DNA of 64,000 bases from Komagataella phaffii GS115 (lineage: Eukaryota; Ascomycota; Pichiomycetes; Pichiales; Pichiaceae). How positions within the stretch are numbered: the stretch's first letter is position 1; each line of letters opens with the position of its first letter. The notes beneath the pieces were generated by a model. It saw only the letters and a list, made by a program, of their open reading frames with translations, searched no databases and was not told where the DNA came from. A program made the translations under genes and the position numbers. The stretch lies in assembly GCF_000027005.1 (NCBI RefSeq), contig NC_012963.1:1612001-1676000 (forward strand), in the 5' to 3' direction. Positions 18,289 through 29,338 of this stretch are shown here, piece by piece.

Positions 18289-18320
18289 TGTAGAATTTTT
18301 CAATTATAGTATATACTTGA

Positions 18321-19649
18321 CTATTTCGGCTGATTGAAGCTAATTACTGCCCATTTGCCTGTAGCACACCATGACTTTCCATCTGTTCTAACTAGCTCTT
18401 CCTCTCTTTGCTTAGGCAACCCTACACATACGTCTGCTTTACAAGTACGTAGAGCCAAAATAGGAATATTTGTTTCACCCAGTTCCTTGATAGCTGTTTT
18501 GAAAGGAGTATCTTTTGGCCATTTCTTGTCTCCTGTAAGCTTTCGGTAATTTAAGTCACCTTTGATAATGACTAAAGCTGAGTCTTGGAAATAATCGTAC
18601 AGTTCTGCTCCTCCGTGTTTACCATTGGGTGTGATATGGGTATAATCTAAATCTAGGGTCCAAAACTCGTTTTCCAATAGCTTTATTTTTCCCGACTGAA
18701 GGTAGTTTCTCACGATAGAGACAAATCGGTCCACCTCATCTCTGTTATCTGGGAACAGTTGAGTATTAGACAGGTCCTTCAACAACAGCTCAACGTCTTT
18801 GATCATAGTGTCACTGACCATCCATGGTCTCGTTTTGCAATGGATTCCAACAGAATCAGCAAGATTTGAATCAAGGGTAAATAAGGAAAATACCAAATCA
18901 GTAAAAAATTCAAAACCAGCGTTGTCCAACACTATGTCAATCCTCTTGGGACGCTTACACAGCAGCAAATGGTCCCAAGCTTTCGAAGTATCATTAGCCA
19001 GGATATGCTTCTCATTCTCCTTCCTAGCAGCAGCCGATTGACCAGTGCTCATATCATAGTCTTGAGCGGCTGTTGCTAAAAGAGATAAGTCAATTGCGTT
19101 TCCCCAAAGTGAAACATCAATAAATTCTTTGAACAATAGGTATTGACCATCTTTATCATTTGATTTCAGTTTGTTGTCATCCAAAAGAAGAAGGTACTGT
19201 TTAATTAACTCATAAACACTTTTTGGAGAGTCAGTAAAAGCCTTTCTTTTACTTTTTTCAAAGATATCGTAATTTTCGAACCCTGAATGCTTCTTAATGA
19301 TCACATCTATCAATCTATATAAGAAAGTCTCAAGAAACAACCAGGGGCCTTCCAGCCACTTCAATGGAGACTTAAACGAGGCCAGCGTCTCATTATAGGA
19401 AGCCAAAGACGGGATCAAATCCAATTGTTCCCGGGTGAAGGGATTCACGGTACCATTGGCCAATATATCAGACCTTAACTTCTCGAGATCTTGCACTAGT
19501 TTGGCACCCTCTATCTTGGAAGAAGGATTCTCAGCTAAGTAAGACTCCAAATCGCCAACAGAAGACTTGATAATGTGAGGCCATCTATCCCTTGAGGTGG
19601 TATAAGCAAAAGAGTTTGGGTCATTGTTAAATGGAACTGGATAACTCAT
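18321..19649 (-). CDS. HRT2: DUF89/ARMT1-type damage-control metal phosphatase
   Basis: This is a Mn/Co-dependent phosphatase of the DUF89 family, thought to remove damaged phosphometabolites such as fructose-1-phosphate adducts. S. cerevisiae Hrt2 (YMR027W) is the counterpart. The frame opens at GTG (19676); the ATG at 19649 (MSYPVPFNNDPNSFAYTTSRDRWPHII) is the family start and gives 442 residues. Metal-site signatures are LWGNAIDLSLL, IVLDNAGFEFFTDL (Asp and Asn ligands) and SALVIIKGDLNYRKLTGD. The sequence then closes with ALRTCKADVCVGLP. The length is normal. It is divergent from POS5. Confidence 0.88.
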   Translation of the reverse strand: MSYPVPFNNDPNSFAYTTSRDRWPHIIKSSVGDLESYLAENPSSKIEGAKLVQDLEKLRSDILANGTVNPFTREQLDLIPSLASYNETLASFKSPLKWLEGPWLFLETFLYRLIDVIIKKHSGFENYDIFEKSKRKAFTDSPKSVYELIKQYLLLLDDNKLKSNDKDGQYLLFKEFIDVSLWGNAIDLSLLATAAQDYDMSTGQSAAARKENEKHILANDTSKAWDHLLLCKRPKRIDIVLDNAGFEFFTDLVFSLFTLDSNLADSVGIHCKTRPWMVSDTMIKDVELLLKDLSNTQLFPDNRDEVDRFVSIVRNYLQSGKIKLLENEFWTLDLDYTHITPNGKHGGAELYDYFQDSALVIIKGDLNYRKLTGDKKWPKDTPFKTAIKELGETNIPILALRTCKADVCVGLPKQREEELVRTDGKSWCATGKWAVISFNQPK

Positions 19650-19983
19650 AATCGACGGATAAATGCAGTGCAACACTTACTATGATGTATGGTGTATGTA
19701 TGTGAAGTGCTCATCGACATCCGATTCTGCGCCTAGCAAGTGAGCGTGCACCTTCCAATTACCGGGAAGAGGACGAGGGGACGGGCGGAAGACACCACTA
19801 CTGACTCAATTAATCCGATATCATGCTTTCAATTGATTCAATTTCGCTTCTTTTCACTCCCTTCCACCCATAGATAGAAAGGAGTCAAAGAGCCTTTTTA
19901 TCTTGGCAATTTTCATCTAACCCCTTGAAATTCTGCAATTTTGAAGCTATGACACCTAGGTGAAAAAAATAATGTAAAAAGCA

Positions 19984-20012
19984 TCACGTGATAACATGAT
20001 TCCTTTATATAT
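19984..20012 (+). promoter_or_regulatory. CACGTG palindrome and TATA element before POS5
   Basis: TCACGTGA occupies 19984-19991 and a TATATAT element 20006-20012, the latter 61 bases before the POS5 ATG. TCACGTGA is the recognition sequence of the bHLH factor Cbf1 in yeasts. The following bases continue as TAACATGAT, resembling the CACGTG context found upstream of THI20/MCM4. Confidence 0.45.
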
Positions 20013-20072
20013 CCTGACTTCTGGCAACAATCAAAGGTCTGTGACTAAACTGTTTGATTCTCTCTAAGGCCA

Positions 20073-21365
20073 ATGTTACACGTACAACGGTGGTCTGGCT
20101 TTATTAGGCTCCAATCCAGAAATTACAGTAGCCAATATGTCAAGATACTACCCGTGTCACAATTGGCGCCCAGACAACATCCTGAGTACATTAGTTCCCC
20201 ACATTCAAAGCTTCATAACATGATATGGACTAGGCCGCTGAGAAACGTGTTGGTCGTGAAAAAACCTCAACAAGGTCATGTTCTGGATGCTATGGTAGGC
20301 CTGATAAACCATATTCATCAAGAGTTGCCCTCATGCAATATCATCCTTACAGAGGACATTGTCAAGGAGATTCAGGACAAACTAGAGGATGACTCCAAAT
20401 CTGGTTCTTCAATGACTCATTCTCTGTTTACTGGCTCTATGGCAGATATCACTACAAAAACAGATCTTATAGTATCCCTAGGAGGTGATGGAACAATCTT
20501 AAGAGCAGTTTCCATGTTCTCCAACACCATCGTCCCTCCTATTCTATCATACAGCCTGGGAACGTTAGGGTTCTTGCTTCCATTCAACTTTAATAATTTC
20601 AAGGAATCTTTCAACAAAGTTTACACGTCAAGAGCTAAAGTATTACATCGAACAAGATTAGAATGTCATATTGTAAAGAAAAACAACGAGCTTCCCATCA
20701 ATACTGAAGGAGGTCAACCTAAAGGTAGTAACTATTCAGAGTTTCCAACAAAGGTACATGCGATGAATGACATTGTTCTGCATAGAGGTTCCATTCCAAC
20801 GTTGACCACTTTAGATATTTTTATTGACGGAGAGTTTTTGACTAGGACCACTGCGGATGGGATATCATTCTCGACTCCCACTGGATCTACCGCTTACTCA
20901 CTATCTGCTGGAGGGTCTATTGTTCATCCGCTAGTCAAATGCATCTTACTGACCCCCATATGTCCCCGTTCTTTATCCTTCAGACCATTAGTTATCCCAG
21001 CCACTTCTCACATAATCGTAAGAGTGGTTGCTAAGGACGTATCTAGGGAATGTTCAGTTAAACTATCTATAGACGGTGTCCCACAGGTAGGTCTCTCGCA
21101 AGACGATGAGATCCATGTGGTCAGCGAGACTGGAACGATTTATCTGCCAGATACTAAACTTCCCCCAGTTTTAGAGAGCCATAGAGTTGGTCAGCATATT
21201 AGTGACCATCATGATTCAAAAATTGCCAAAGTTACCAACAAAGGTATTGATAAAACGCACAAAAGTGGGATTTGGTGCGTGGCAAAATCAGAAAACGATT
21301 GGACTACAGGAATCAACAACTTGTTGGGATTCAACTCCAGCTTTAGAGGCTTTGGAAAACCATAA
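20073..21365 (+). CDS. POS5: Mitochondrial NADH kinase
   Basis: Pos5 phosphorylates NADH (and NAD) to supply NADPH in the mitochondrial matrix for antioxidant defence and Fe-S/arginine biosynthesis. The N-terminus MLHVQRWSGFIRLQSRNYSSQYV is an amphipathic, Arg/Ser-rich presequence ending in a typical processing region. The NAD-kinase core is intact: LIVSLGGDGTILRAV (GGDGT motif, about residue 135), YSLGTLGFLLPFNF, NDIVLHRGSIPTLTTLDIFIDGE, and TTADGISFSTPTGSTAYSLSAGG, the conserved NAD-binding loop. At 430 residues it sits within the Pos5 range. The targeting sequence is what separates it from the cytosolic kinases Utr1 and Yef1. It converges on RPD3. Confidence 0.93.
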   Translation: MLHVQRWSGFIRLQSRNYSSQYVKILPVSQLAPRQHPEYISSPHSKLHNMIWTRPLRNVLVVKKPQQGHVLDAMVGLINHIHQELPSCNIILTEDIVKEIQDKLEDDSKSGSSMTHSLFTGSMADITTKTDLIVSLGGDGTILRAVSMFSNTIVPPILSYSLGTLGFLLPFNFNNFKESFNKVYTSRAKVLHRTRLECHIVKKNNELPINTEGGQPKGSNYSEFPTKVHAMNDIVLHRGSIPTLTTLDIFIDGEFLTRTTADGISFSTPTGSTAYSLSAGGSIVHPLVKCILLTPICPRSLSFRPLVIPATSHIIVRVVAKDVSRECSVKLSIDGVPQVGLSQDDEIHVVSETGTIYLPDTKLPPVLESHRVGQHISDHHDSKIAKVTNKGIDKTHKSGIWCVAKSENDWTTGINNLLGFNSSFRGFGKP

Positions 21366-21396
21366 CATTACTACGGTTTTTATAATCATCTTTCAT

Positions 21397-22912
21397 TTAA
21401 TCTTCTTTTTTCAGTTCGTTCTCAAGTTCTTCTGCCATCTTTGCTCCTTCTTTTTCATAGTAGTCCTTTGGAATGATAGATTTTTTGTAGTGGGCCACGT
21501 CCTTTTCCTTATTCAAGTCGTCTGTGTCATAGAATTCGTTGTCTCCGACAATAATGTTGTCTCTAGCATATTGAGAACCTCCCTTGGTGTCTTTGGCTTT
21601 TTCGGTATCTTCTTCGACATCTCCATACTCTTCCATGTCTGGAGGTACATAGTTAAGCTGAACGGATGGTGCAAACTTTGTATTTTCTAAGTTACTGAAA
21701 ATTTGGGACATGATCTTAGAAAGATATTCGGGAGAGTTAGCATTGTGCATATTTGAGGGACGAACATCAAGCTGATAATCTGGTCCGTAATATTCATAAT
21801 AGTCATTGTACGGTAATTCCGCTTCTAGCAGAACATTGTTCAAAAGCCCTGACTCAAACGTCCACGTTCTGGAAACATTTCTCATAGTGTAACCACCACC
21901 TCCAACGACCATCATGGGAATATTAAAAGACTTGACATAATTCACACAGTTTGCGTGACCTTTCATCGACAGGTTGAAACAACCTAATCTATCTCCACTC
22001 AGAGAATCACCTCCGCATTGCAAGACAACAGCAGAAGGTTGATACCACTCCATAATCTTTTTAATTACTGGTTCAAACACAGACCTATAAGTGGCATCAT
22101 CAATACCATCTCTCAGGGGTACGTTCACAGCATAATTCTTTCCCTTACCGGCACCAATATCACGTAATTCTCCCGTACCCGGGAAGAATTCTCCGTATTT
22201 GTGAAAAGAACAGGTCATTACCCTGTCCGTAGTATAAAATGCTTCTTCGACACCATCACCGTGATGCACATCGATATCAACGTAAAGTACTCTTGGGTGA
22301 TAACGCAACAGTTCAATGATCCCCAACACAATGTCATTCAGATAACAGAAACCTGAAGCCTCTGACTTTTTGGCGTGATGCAGGCCACCGGCATAATTGA
22401 TAGCAATATCACACTTACCTCTGTTTAGTCTAGCAGCACCCTCCATAGAACCACCTCCTGATATGCTACAATATTCAAATAAGCCATCAAAAACAGGGCA
22501 ATCATCACCGACATTGAATTTAACTTGCTCCTTAGAAAACATATCAAGGTTATCAGGAGTGACCCTAGCCAAGAAATCTATATATTCATCAGTGTGAAAC
22601 TGGCACATTTCTTGTTTGGTTGCTGGTTTCGCCCTGTAGATTTCCATTTTTTTATAAAGTCCGTAATTCATTATCAGTGAATGCGCCATTCTTATACGGT
22701 GTGGTTTCATAGGATGACCTGCTCCATAAGCATAATTTCCAACATCAGAATCGTAGAAGTAGGCGACACCTTGATAGGTTAGTAAACACTGCAGTAAGAA
22801 GAATGTACGGAGGAAAGCCGCCACATTGACAAAAAAGCCATCGACATTACTTACGCTTCTTATTGGTTGGATCCACTGTGAGTGGGTCAAATGGCTTTAG
22901 CTCAAAAGTCAT
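21397..22912 (-). CDS. RPD3: Class I histone deacetylase Rpd3, two exons
   Basis: Rpd3 is the catalytic subunit of the Rpd3L and Rpd3S histone deacetylase complexes. Exon 1 is 22855-22912 ([19 protein letters not shown] plus one base) and exon 2 is 21397-22769. Joined, they read [21 protein letters not shown], which matches the Rpd3 N-terminus. The frame that runs through the intron would instead give a false start full of Phe and Leu. Catalytic elements are present: [19 protein letters not shown] (zinc/general-base histidines), [14 protein letters not shown] and the [14 protein letters not shown] loop. The acidic C-terminal tail ([11 protein letters not shown]) and the 476-residue length fit Rpd3 rather than Hos1 or Hos2. 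It lies tail to tail with POS5. Confidence 0.96.
22770..22854 (-). other. RPD3 intron (85 bases)
   Basis: On the minus strand it starts GTAAGT, has a perfect TACTAAC branch site at 22778-22784 and ends CTATCAAG. The branch A at 22779 is 9 bases from the 3' end. Splicing restores the conserved KRVAYFYD junction. Confidence 0.95.
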
Positions 22913-23084
22913 TACGAGGGGAACAAGCAGGAATAAGTGATTTAGTAGACGACCTAATGGGTGTTTTTCTTGGGATTAGAAGTGAAAGATTAGGCGCGAA
23001 TTTTATATACTTTTTAAGAACTGAGGGATAAGCTATTCGGCACCCGAATGCTGTAAGAAGCCGCGGCAAACACTGTTGGAAACA

Positions 23085-24158
23085 CTAAACTCCATAGACA
23101 GTACCGGATTGTTGATATTCATTCTCCAAATCCGCTTCCTGGTCTTGCTTCTGCTTCCTCCTGTAATCTAATATGTCTTCATACAATCGTTGTTGAAGTT
23201 CAGAGTTCTGAACAAGTTTTTGGTAAACATGCTCGTTCACTGGGTAGTTCAATCCATTGTTCAGATAATAGTCATTCAAACGTTTAGGTACCACCCTTAT
23301 TGGCAGCAGCCATTCATACCAGGAATTGCCCATGACTTGCTTGAAATTTTCTCTCCAGCCCAAGTCAAACACGTTTCCTAAACTTTTATCCGTTGGTTTT
23401 CTGGAGTTAAACTTGTAGTATCTGTCATCAGCAACCTTAAGGTTCGCTCTGTATCTTTGACTTTCGTAGGATTCGATCGTGGTTTTGTTACGAAATAGTT
23501 GGTACAGGGTGAACCCTATGAAAAAGGTTAACGAAAGAAAAGTCACAAAACTAACAACCGTTAAGAACACATAGTTCAGAGATAAATAATGATCCTTATA
23601 CCTCTTCGTCTCAAAAAAATCGTAAAGAACCTTCCCACTGACCAGCAATGCTAATAAGGAATATATCTGTGTATAGATCAGAAATTGAACAAAAAATTTG
23701 TGATTCTTGAAACCAATGCAACATGCAAACCAAGGACAATGATGGTCCATTTTGAGTATACATATACCACAAGAAGAGCAGTGGTGACTTCTATCTGGTT
23801 TGAACACTTCACACTTATTGCATATCCTGAAATTGCCACTTCCACTGGTGGTAACTGTTCTGTTTAGCAGTTCGTGGGGTGGTTTGATCTGCATCCCAGG
23901 AACGTAGTTTAAGATATGAAGCTCGGTAAAGTCAGCCGGAGATCCAGGACCTAAGGCAACTACCAAACAGTACGCCTGCAAGGAGATGACTAGTAGAATT
24001 ACACCAACAGTGCAAAGAACCAGCCCTATTATTCCGCCGTATAACTTGAAAGCAATCTCAATGCACAGTACGTAGGTGGCCCAAAGGAACAATCCGCTGC
24101 AAAAGGCCCTCGGGAATGTGGACGCCAGAAGGCAGCAGCATCTTTTGATATAATACAT
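23085..24158 (-). CDS. PFA3: DHHC palmitoyltransferase, vacuolar Pfa3 type
   Basis: This protein S-acylates cysteines; S. cerevisiae Pfa3 palmitoylates Vac8 at the vacuole. Four membrane segments flank the catalytic loop: two before (about residues 17-35 and 42-66) and two after (about 153-175 and 190-215). The cysteine-rich domain runs from CNKCEVFKPDRSHHCSSCGICILKM to D138-H139-H140-C141, then PWFACCIGFKNHKFF. Of the yeast enzymes, 'VFKPDRSHHCS' and the 357-residue length are closest to Pfa3, although Pfa4 cannot be fully excluded. The N-terminus has three adjacent cysteines (KRCCCLL) that could themselves be acylated. It lies upstream of RPD3 on the same strand, 172 bases away. Confidence 0.82.
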   Translation of the reverse strand: MYYIKRCCCLLASTFPRAFCSGLFLWATYVLCIEIAFKLYGGIIGLVLCTVGVILLVISLQAYCLVVALGPGSPADFTELHILNYVPGMQIKPPHELLNRTVTTSGSGNFRICNKCEVFKPDRSHHCSSCGICILKMDHHCPWFACCIGFKNHKFFVQFLIYTQIYSLLALLVSGKVLYDFFETKRYKDHYLSLNYVFLTVVSFVTFLSLTFFIGFTLYQLFRNKTTIESYESQRYRANLKVADDRYYKFNSRKPTDKSLGNVFDLGWRENFKQVMGNSWYEWLLPIRVVPKRLNDYYLNNGLNYPVNEHVYQKLVQNSELQQRLYEDILDYRRKQKQDQEADLENEYQQSGTVYGV

Positions 24159-24334
24159 TGTAAAGGCTATGACAGGGTGAAACGAGACCTCTACTGGAAT
24201 TGGTCAAAATTGTTTGAGTCTGTGCCTCCGCCTGGTTTTTCGATAATCACGAATTCTAGTAAAATCATGCAAGATGTTGTTAGATCTCAGACTGCGGATG
24301 TCAGGTAGTATATTTAGTTTCTTGGTACATATTT

Positions 24335-27300
24335 CTATTTGACCTCATAAAACTTTCGGAACATGAACGCAACCAATAAATTTACGTTGAACTTGGCTCC
24401 TATGTCGAAGTAGGTTACCGTTGCCTGTTTATCTTGCTGTAATTTTAAAAGAGAGTCGAGTGTCAAATTCTGAACCCCTCCTTTTACGATGTTCATATCA
24501 TTGGCGACTTCGATTCTGAAGCGCTCCACTTCATCACAGGAGAAGAGGAAATCATATTTGACTGGGACTCCTTTATGCTTATCTGTAACACCATTAATTT
24601 CCAGTAGGATGCGGTTTTCAAAAAGATATTTTGAAGAGTACTTGAAAGATCCAAACTTAGGTATTGAGCCTCCATTTAACTTCTTTAAGGCCCGTCTCTG
24701 ATAAAACTCTCCAGTAAAAAGCAGTTTCAAAAAAGTATTTTTTTTTGTGTCCACTTTGCAACTTTCGAATAGCCTCCTCAATGTCGTTATTGTATGAATC
24801 CAGCTCATTCTGTAGTTGTCTTTCCTTATCTTTGAGGCTCTGGAGTGCACTGCGAATCATCTTTAGCTGACTACCTCTTTCCCGTCTTTGATCATGCTTA
24901 TTCTTAATATCATTTGCAATCTCATTGAGTAGATCCTGGAAGCAGTTAGATCTGGTTATGGATCCTGTGGATTCCAATTTTAATACATTTTCCAAAGTAA
25001 TAGTCTTTAACTCTCTGAAGCTTATATCTTTCAAGTGTTTACGAGAGCCATTGCTACTTTCGATGGTAATGTCTGTATCCCTGGACAACTCATCCTCTTT
25101 CAATTTTTGGAAAATAAGATCATGGCGTGGCTCAATTGGAGCAATCAGCATATCCAACAAATCGTCACTGTCTTGAACCTGGATGATATACGTCAAATTC
25201 TTCTTAGTATTTAGCCATAGGACCTTAATATGTGAATTCTCTTCAGGTTGAATAGTTGAGGGATTCAGTCTTAGCGTGAGTTCTGGTTTCTGAACCGACC
25301 TAATGCTGCTGCCTAGCAGAACCATTTCTTCGATGCAAGTTCTCAAATAGTCGTCCAAGGATGGCGCAATCACATCCAGGTCATTGGTAACCAGTTCCAC
25401 AATACTTAGCAGATCGTTCACCCCAATTTCCAGGATCGGTCTCTCATTTGAAATGATATCATGGTACAACGGAGACAGACCATAGGATCCTTCTAGCGTT
25501 TCGGTATCGATGATTTTCAGTAATACTCTTCTTGTGAGTTCCACGGACTGCTCAATAAAGTCATTCAGTGGCTGAAGATAAACATTCTTCGTACTAAAGG
25601 AGCGCATAGAAACGAGTTGGATCATGACCCTTGCTAGCTCTATCAAATTTTGCCTAATCTTTTTGTTTCCAACCTTTGATTTGGCAAAGTCATTAGGGCA
25701 AAGACCGTATATTTCTGGTTTGAACAATATTGGCAAAAAGTAGTTCTTCATGAAGATCTTACCGATGTAACTTAAGTAAAATCTTTCTGATTCTCTAGGA
25801 AACTGCCTTTTAATCTTAAGGTAGACTTCCTTTAACATTGTACGAATATACAATGGCATAGATGGAACACTGGCTTCAATGTCTAACAACATGTTATTAG
25901 CGAGCTCTCTCAGATTGCTCAAATTGTCCACAAATATATCACGGACTCTAGGGTCTTGAATTGCTTTAGTGTTGTTCATGTTTTCATCTGATTCAATCGA
26001 TGAGCCATGTTCCTCGATTTCCTTTGCAATTATAGATCTGAATATTGTCAGAGGAACCGATTCCAAATCCAACCGAGAGTCATCTATGATCTGCTTTACT
26101 CTCTCTCCGTACAATTTTTTCAATACGATTCGATGATGAGTCAAGTTATTATACTCTTTTAAGACGTGCTCCCATACAAAGCTGTATTGAACCAAATCTT
26201 TAGGACTCTCTAGTGCCGTGAATTTTTTAAATTGTTCTAGATCATCTTTGAAAGACTCTATTCCCTTACTAATGTTCAACAAAATTAATTCCATAAGAAG
26301 GAACTCTTCACGAGTAGGCTTCAATGTAAAGGACTGGACGTTAATCTGAGAAAAGTTAAAACAGGTAAGGACATATGATTCAATATTACCATCCAATGAA
26401 ATCTCGTATCTTAAGCCATGCTGTTGCATCACATCAAATAATCTTGTTAGATATTCAGGATTCGTTTGAAGAAGATAGAAAAACTTTTCATACCAGCCAA
26501 TCAAGTCTCTAGCTGGTTTATCCAGCTTTCGCAGCTGTTCATCTAACTTAGCAGATCCCACACTGCTTGTGAATTGTCCTTTTTTGGTCTTATCATTGGC
26601 TGCGTGCTTTACAAGTTCATCAAGAGTGATCTTGTTCTTCATTAGCATGTCGATCTTCACGTCAAGCTGAACAAGCATCTCTTCAAGCTTGGTAATATCT
26701 TGATTTTTTCGGCTGATCAAATCTTTCATCCTTTGAACTTCAAGTTCCTCGTCAAAGTCCTTGTCATTGTCCTGTAGCAAGTGAATGAAACTTTTCACAA
26801 CCCGAAAGGGAGGATCAGAAAATGCTACTAGAGCATTGTAGGCATTGGAATGCGTGTGCGTCCTTAAGTAACTTTGAACTTTTATAATTTTCCTTACATT
26901 TTCAGGACGGTTGTAGTAAGTGTATGTATACTTTATCTTTGATTGAATCTTCCTAGCTCTCAGTAATGATTGAAGTGCTATCACACTGGACTCCTGGTAT
27001 TCTAAATCATCCAGTACTAATTCTTGAGCAAACCGACTAAGCACACCTCTAACTGAAGACTGAATTGTGATAACAGAGCTGATATTCTGTTGTAGACCAA
27101 GGGATATTTTTGATACATGCAATCGAGCCCTTTTACCCCTAGCAATGCTAACAAGAGACTCGACAAGTGGCTCTTCATAGTACAAAGTGTCTAGAATAAA
27201 ATTCAATCTGTTTCTGCAAATCCCACCTCTGGCTATTGTCTGCAGCTCTTTAATCTGACTTCTATGGGAACGCAATTCTAAATTCAACGTAATGGTTTCA

Positions 27301-29138
27301 TTTCTCAATTTGTTACCCCTAATAATAGATTGAAGACCTTTCAAAGCATCTTCATTCGAAAGGACTGTTGACAAAGAAGCTCGCTGAACTCTGTTGAAAA
27401 TTCGATTCCTGGCAATAGATTGCAAATTAACAATACATGGCTCAATTTGTTTTAAAGTCTTAACTTCATCATCAGTACGGCGTTTAGTTAGTTTCATCTT
27501 AATAAAGCTTTGAAAAGAAATTATACTGTTAGTAAAACTTTTCAATTTGGCTTGTCTTTCAAGAATAGGCTTCCTAATCAATACTCCTGCCCTGATAATA
27601 GCTTGAAGCTGGGTAATTGTTTCCAAATGTGGTTGGAGTTTATTGTTAACTATTTTAAGTTTGGATGCATTCTGTTTATTTCTGATCAGTGTTTGCAACT
27701 TAGAGATATTTTTGCTCTCTACATTAAGAGCTAAAAGAAGCTTCTGGTTGGCGCTTCGCAGCAAGTATCCTTTAGCCAAACCCTGAAGTTTGATAGTGTT
27801 CGGAGTAAATGATTTCAGCATGAACCTATCAACAAATAGCTTATATCTCAATAAAGATCCTCGAGACATGGCTTGTAAATTAGTGATCATCTCAAGGTAT
27901 TCGAAGTCATCAGTATTCACTACATGATTCGTCTCTTTCATATTCAGATACTTTTTCTGAACAGACTTTTGAAATTCATCATCGGCAAACAAATCAGTGC
28001 TATCAAGCAGTGGATCGGTCAGCAAGTCATTCGTATCTACTGGAGAGGATTCTTTGACGCAAGGATCATTGTCAACAGTTAAGTTGGCCAAAATGGAAGT
28101 TTCATCCAATTCCTCAATATCTTCGGCTGCATGCTCTTTGTGGATGTTGGAAAAATTTGGTAATTTCATACCCTTGACCTTGTTAGAAATGGTATTTATC
28201 TCGTCATCAGAAAATTGTGCTACTCCACTTAGGTTCTCCATCTTGGGAGCTTTTTTTCTAAGACTGAGCATTATGCTAAGAGAATGGATACAAAATATGA
28301 CTTGTGGGAAGTTTTTCATGTCGTAAAGATCCGTCGTTTCAAATTGACATAGATCTGGTAATTGGACTTTGTTTAAAAACTTCAAAAAATAGGATATATT
28401 CTCAATGTACTTGAATTGAAATTTTCCCATGTTGCCATTGTGTATCTTTCCTACAAGATCGGGAGCAAAAACATTTGTGAGCTTTGCCAAAGCTATTCCA
28501 TTTCTCAATTCTTCCTGAATATCCAGGATCGAGTCGGAGTCACATATTTTTTCTTTAGTAATCTCCTCAATCCAGTTCTTAGCTTCAAGAATTCGACATA
28601 GATACTCATAGATAAGAGTCGTCCTTCTATTCGTTGTGCCCGTTATGTGCTTTACGTCTTTATCCTGTAGTTTGGTTTCTATTTTTTTCAGTTTGTTTAG
28701 ATTCTTTAAAGAAGGTGAACTTGACATGCCTTTGCCGGCGACCCCATTGATCTTACTCAAAGTCTTCGCATCTCGGGATACAAAATTTCGAGCTTTTGTA
28801 GGGGAGAGCTGAGTGGATTGGTATAGTGATTTTGGAGGCATTCCAGTGAACGGAGTTTCACCACGTTCCTCTAATTCCCTCAAAGCTCTCTCCTTCTCCA
28901 AGATCATTCGCTTGACAGGAGAAATATCAGAAAGATCCTTTTTAGTAGCAATGTTTAAATCTGGTGATTTGTTCTCCTTCAAAGACCCTGAAGTTCTTTT
29001 CAAGCTGGATATTGAATGTTTTGTTGGTGACGAAGATAAAGAGTTGAGTTTAGCTGACGCCCCCAGTGGAAGCTTCTCTGCTGAATCCAAGCCTTCCAGG
29101 TACTTAGATCCAATCTTGGAAGTTCTCTCTGATGACAT
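24335..29138 (-). CDS. IQG1: IQGAP-family cytokinesis scaffold, coding frame interrupted by an apparent +1 frameshift
   Basis: Iqg1 builds the contractile actomyosin ring. From the ATG at 29138 the domains are: a Ser/Lys-rich N-terminus, a calponin-homology domain (about residues 170-290), a long array of IQ-like repeats (about 410-790; many 'LQSIIRG/LQSLLRA' units), a GAP-related domain (about 870-1200) and the start of the RasGAP C-terminal region. That frame runs off at 24657 with non-conserved residues. The rest of the RasGAP C-terminus (PKFGSFKYSSKYLFENRILLEINGV...FNVNLLVAFMFRKFYEVK) is in the next frame, ending at 24335. The frames exchange at or near a run of nine A (minus strand; 24738-24746). 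With one base less, HKK reads on into NTFLKLLFTG and gives about 1600 residues. I see no usable intron there. A sequencing or assembly error, a strain mutation or true frameshifting are all possible. Confidence 0.9.
24738..24746. repeat. Nine-base homopolymer at the IQG1 frame break
   Basis: This T9 run on the plus strand (A9 in the IQG1 mRNA) lies exactly where the two conserved IQG1 frames meet. A second, shorter run (six T in the mRNA) follows a few bases later. Homopolymers of this length are common places for sequencing indels and replication slippage. Confidence 0.8.
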
Positions 29139-29302
29139 TGAACAATGTGAAAGTGATGTGAAGCAATGTGAATGCGTTAGGGGAAAGAGAGAGAAGAGAG
29201 CGTTGGTATTCTTTGAAATGTAAACAAAAGGAAGTTAGCAAAATAATGGTGTTGGGATCTATGTTTTCTTAAGAGTAGCTCTACAATAGCCAGAGACTGA
29301 GC

Positions 29303-29338
29303 CATGCAAGTCTCAGGGTAAGACATGCAAATCTCAGG
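29303..29338. repeat. Imperfect direct repeat upstream of the coiled-coil gene
   Basis: CATGCAAGTCTCAGG is followed, one 21-base period later, by CATGCAAATCTCAGG (one mismatch). It lies in the 313-base region between the divergent IQG1 and the coiled-coil gene. The second copy contains the octamer-like ATGCAAAT. The function is unknown; a paired factor-binding site is possible. Confidence 0.5.
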
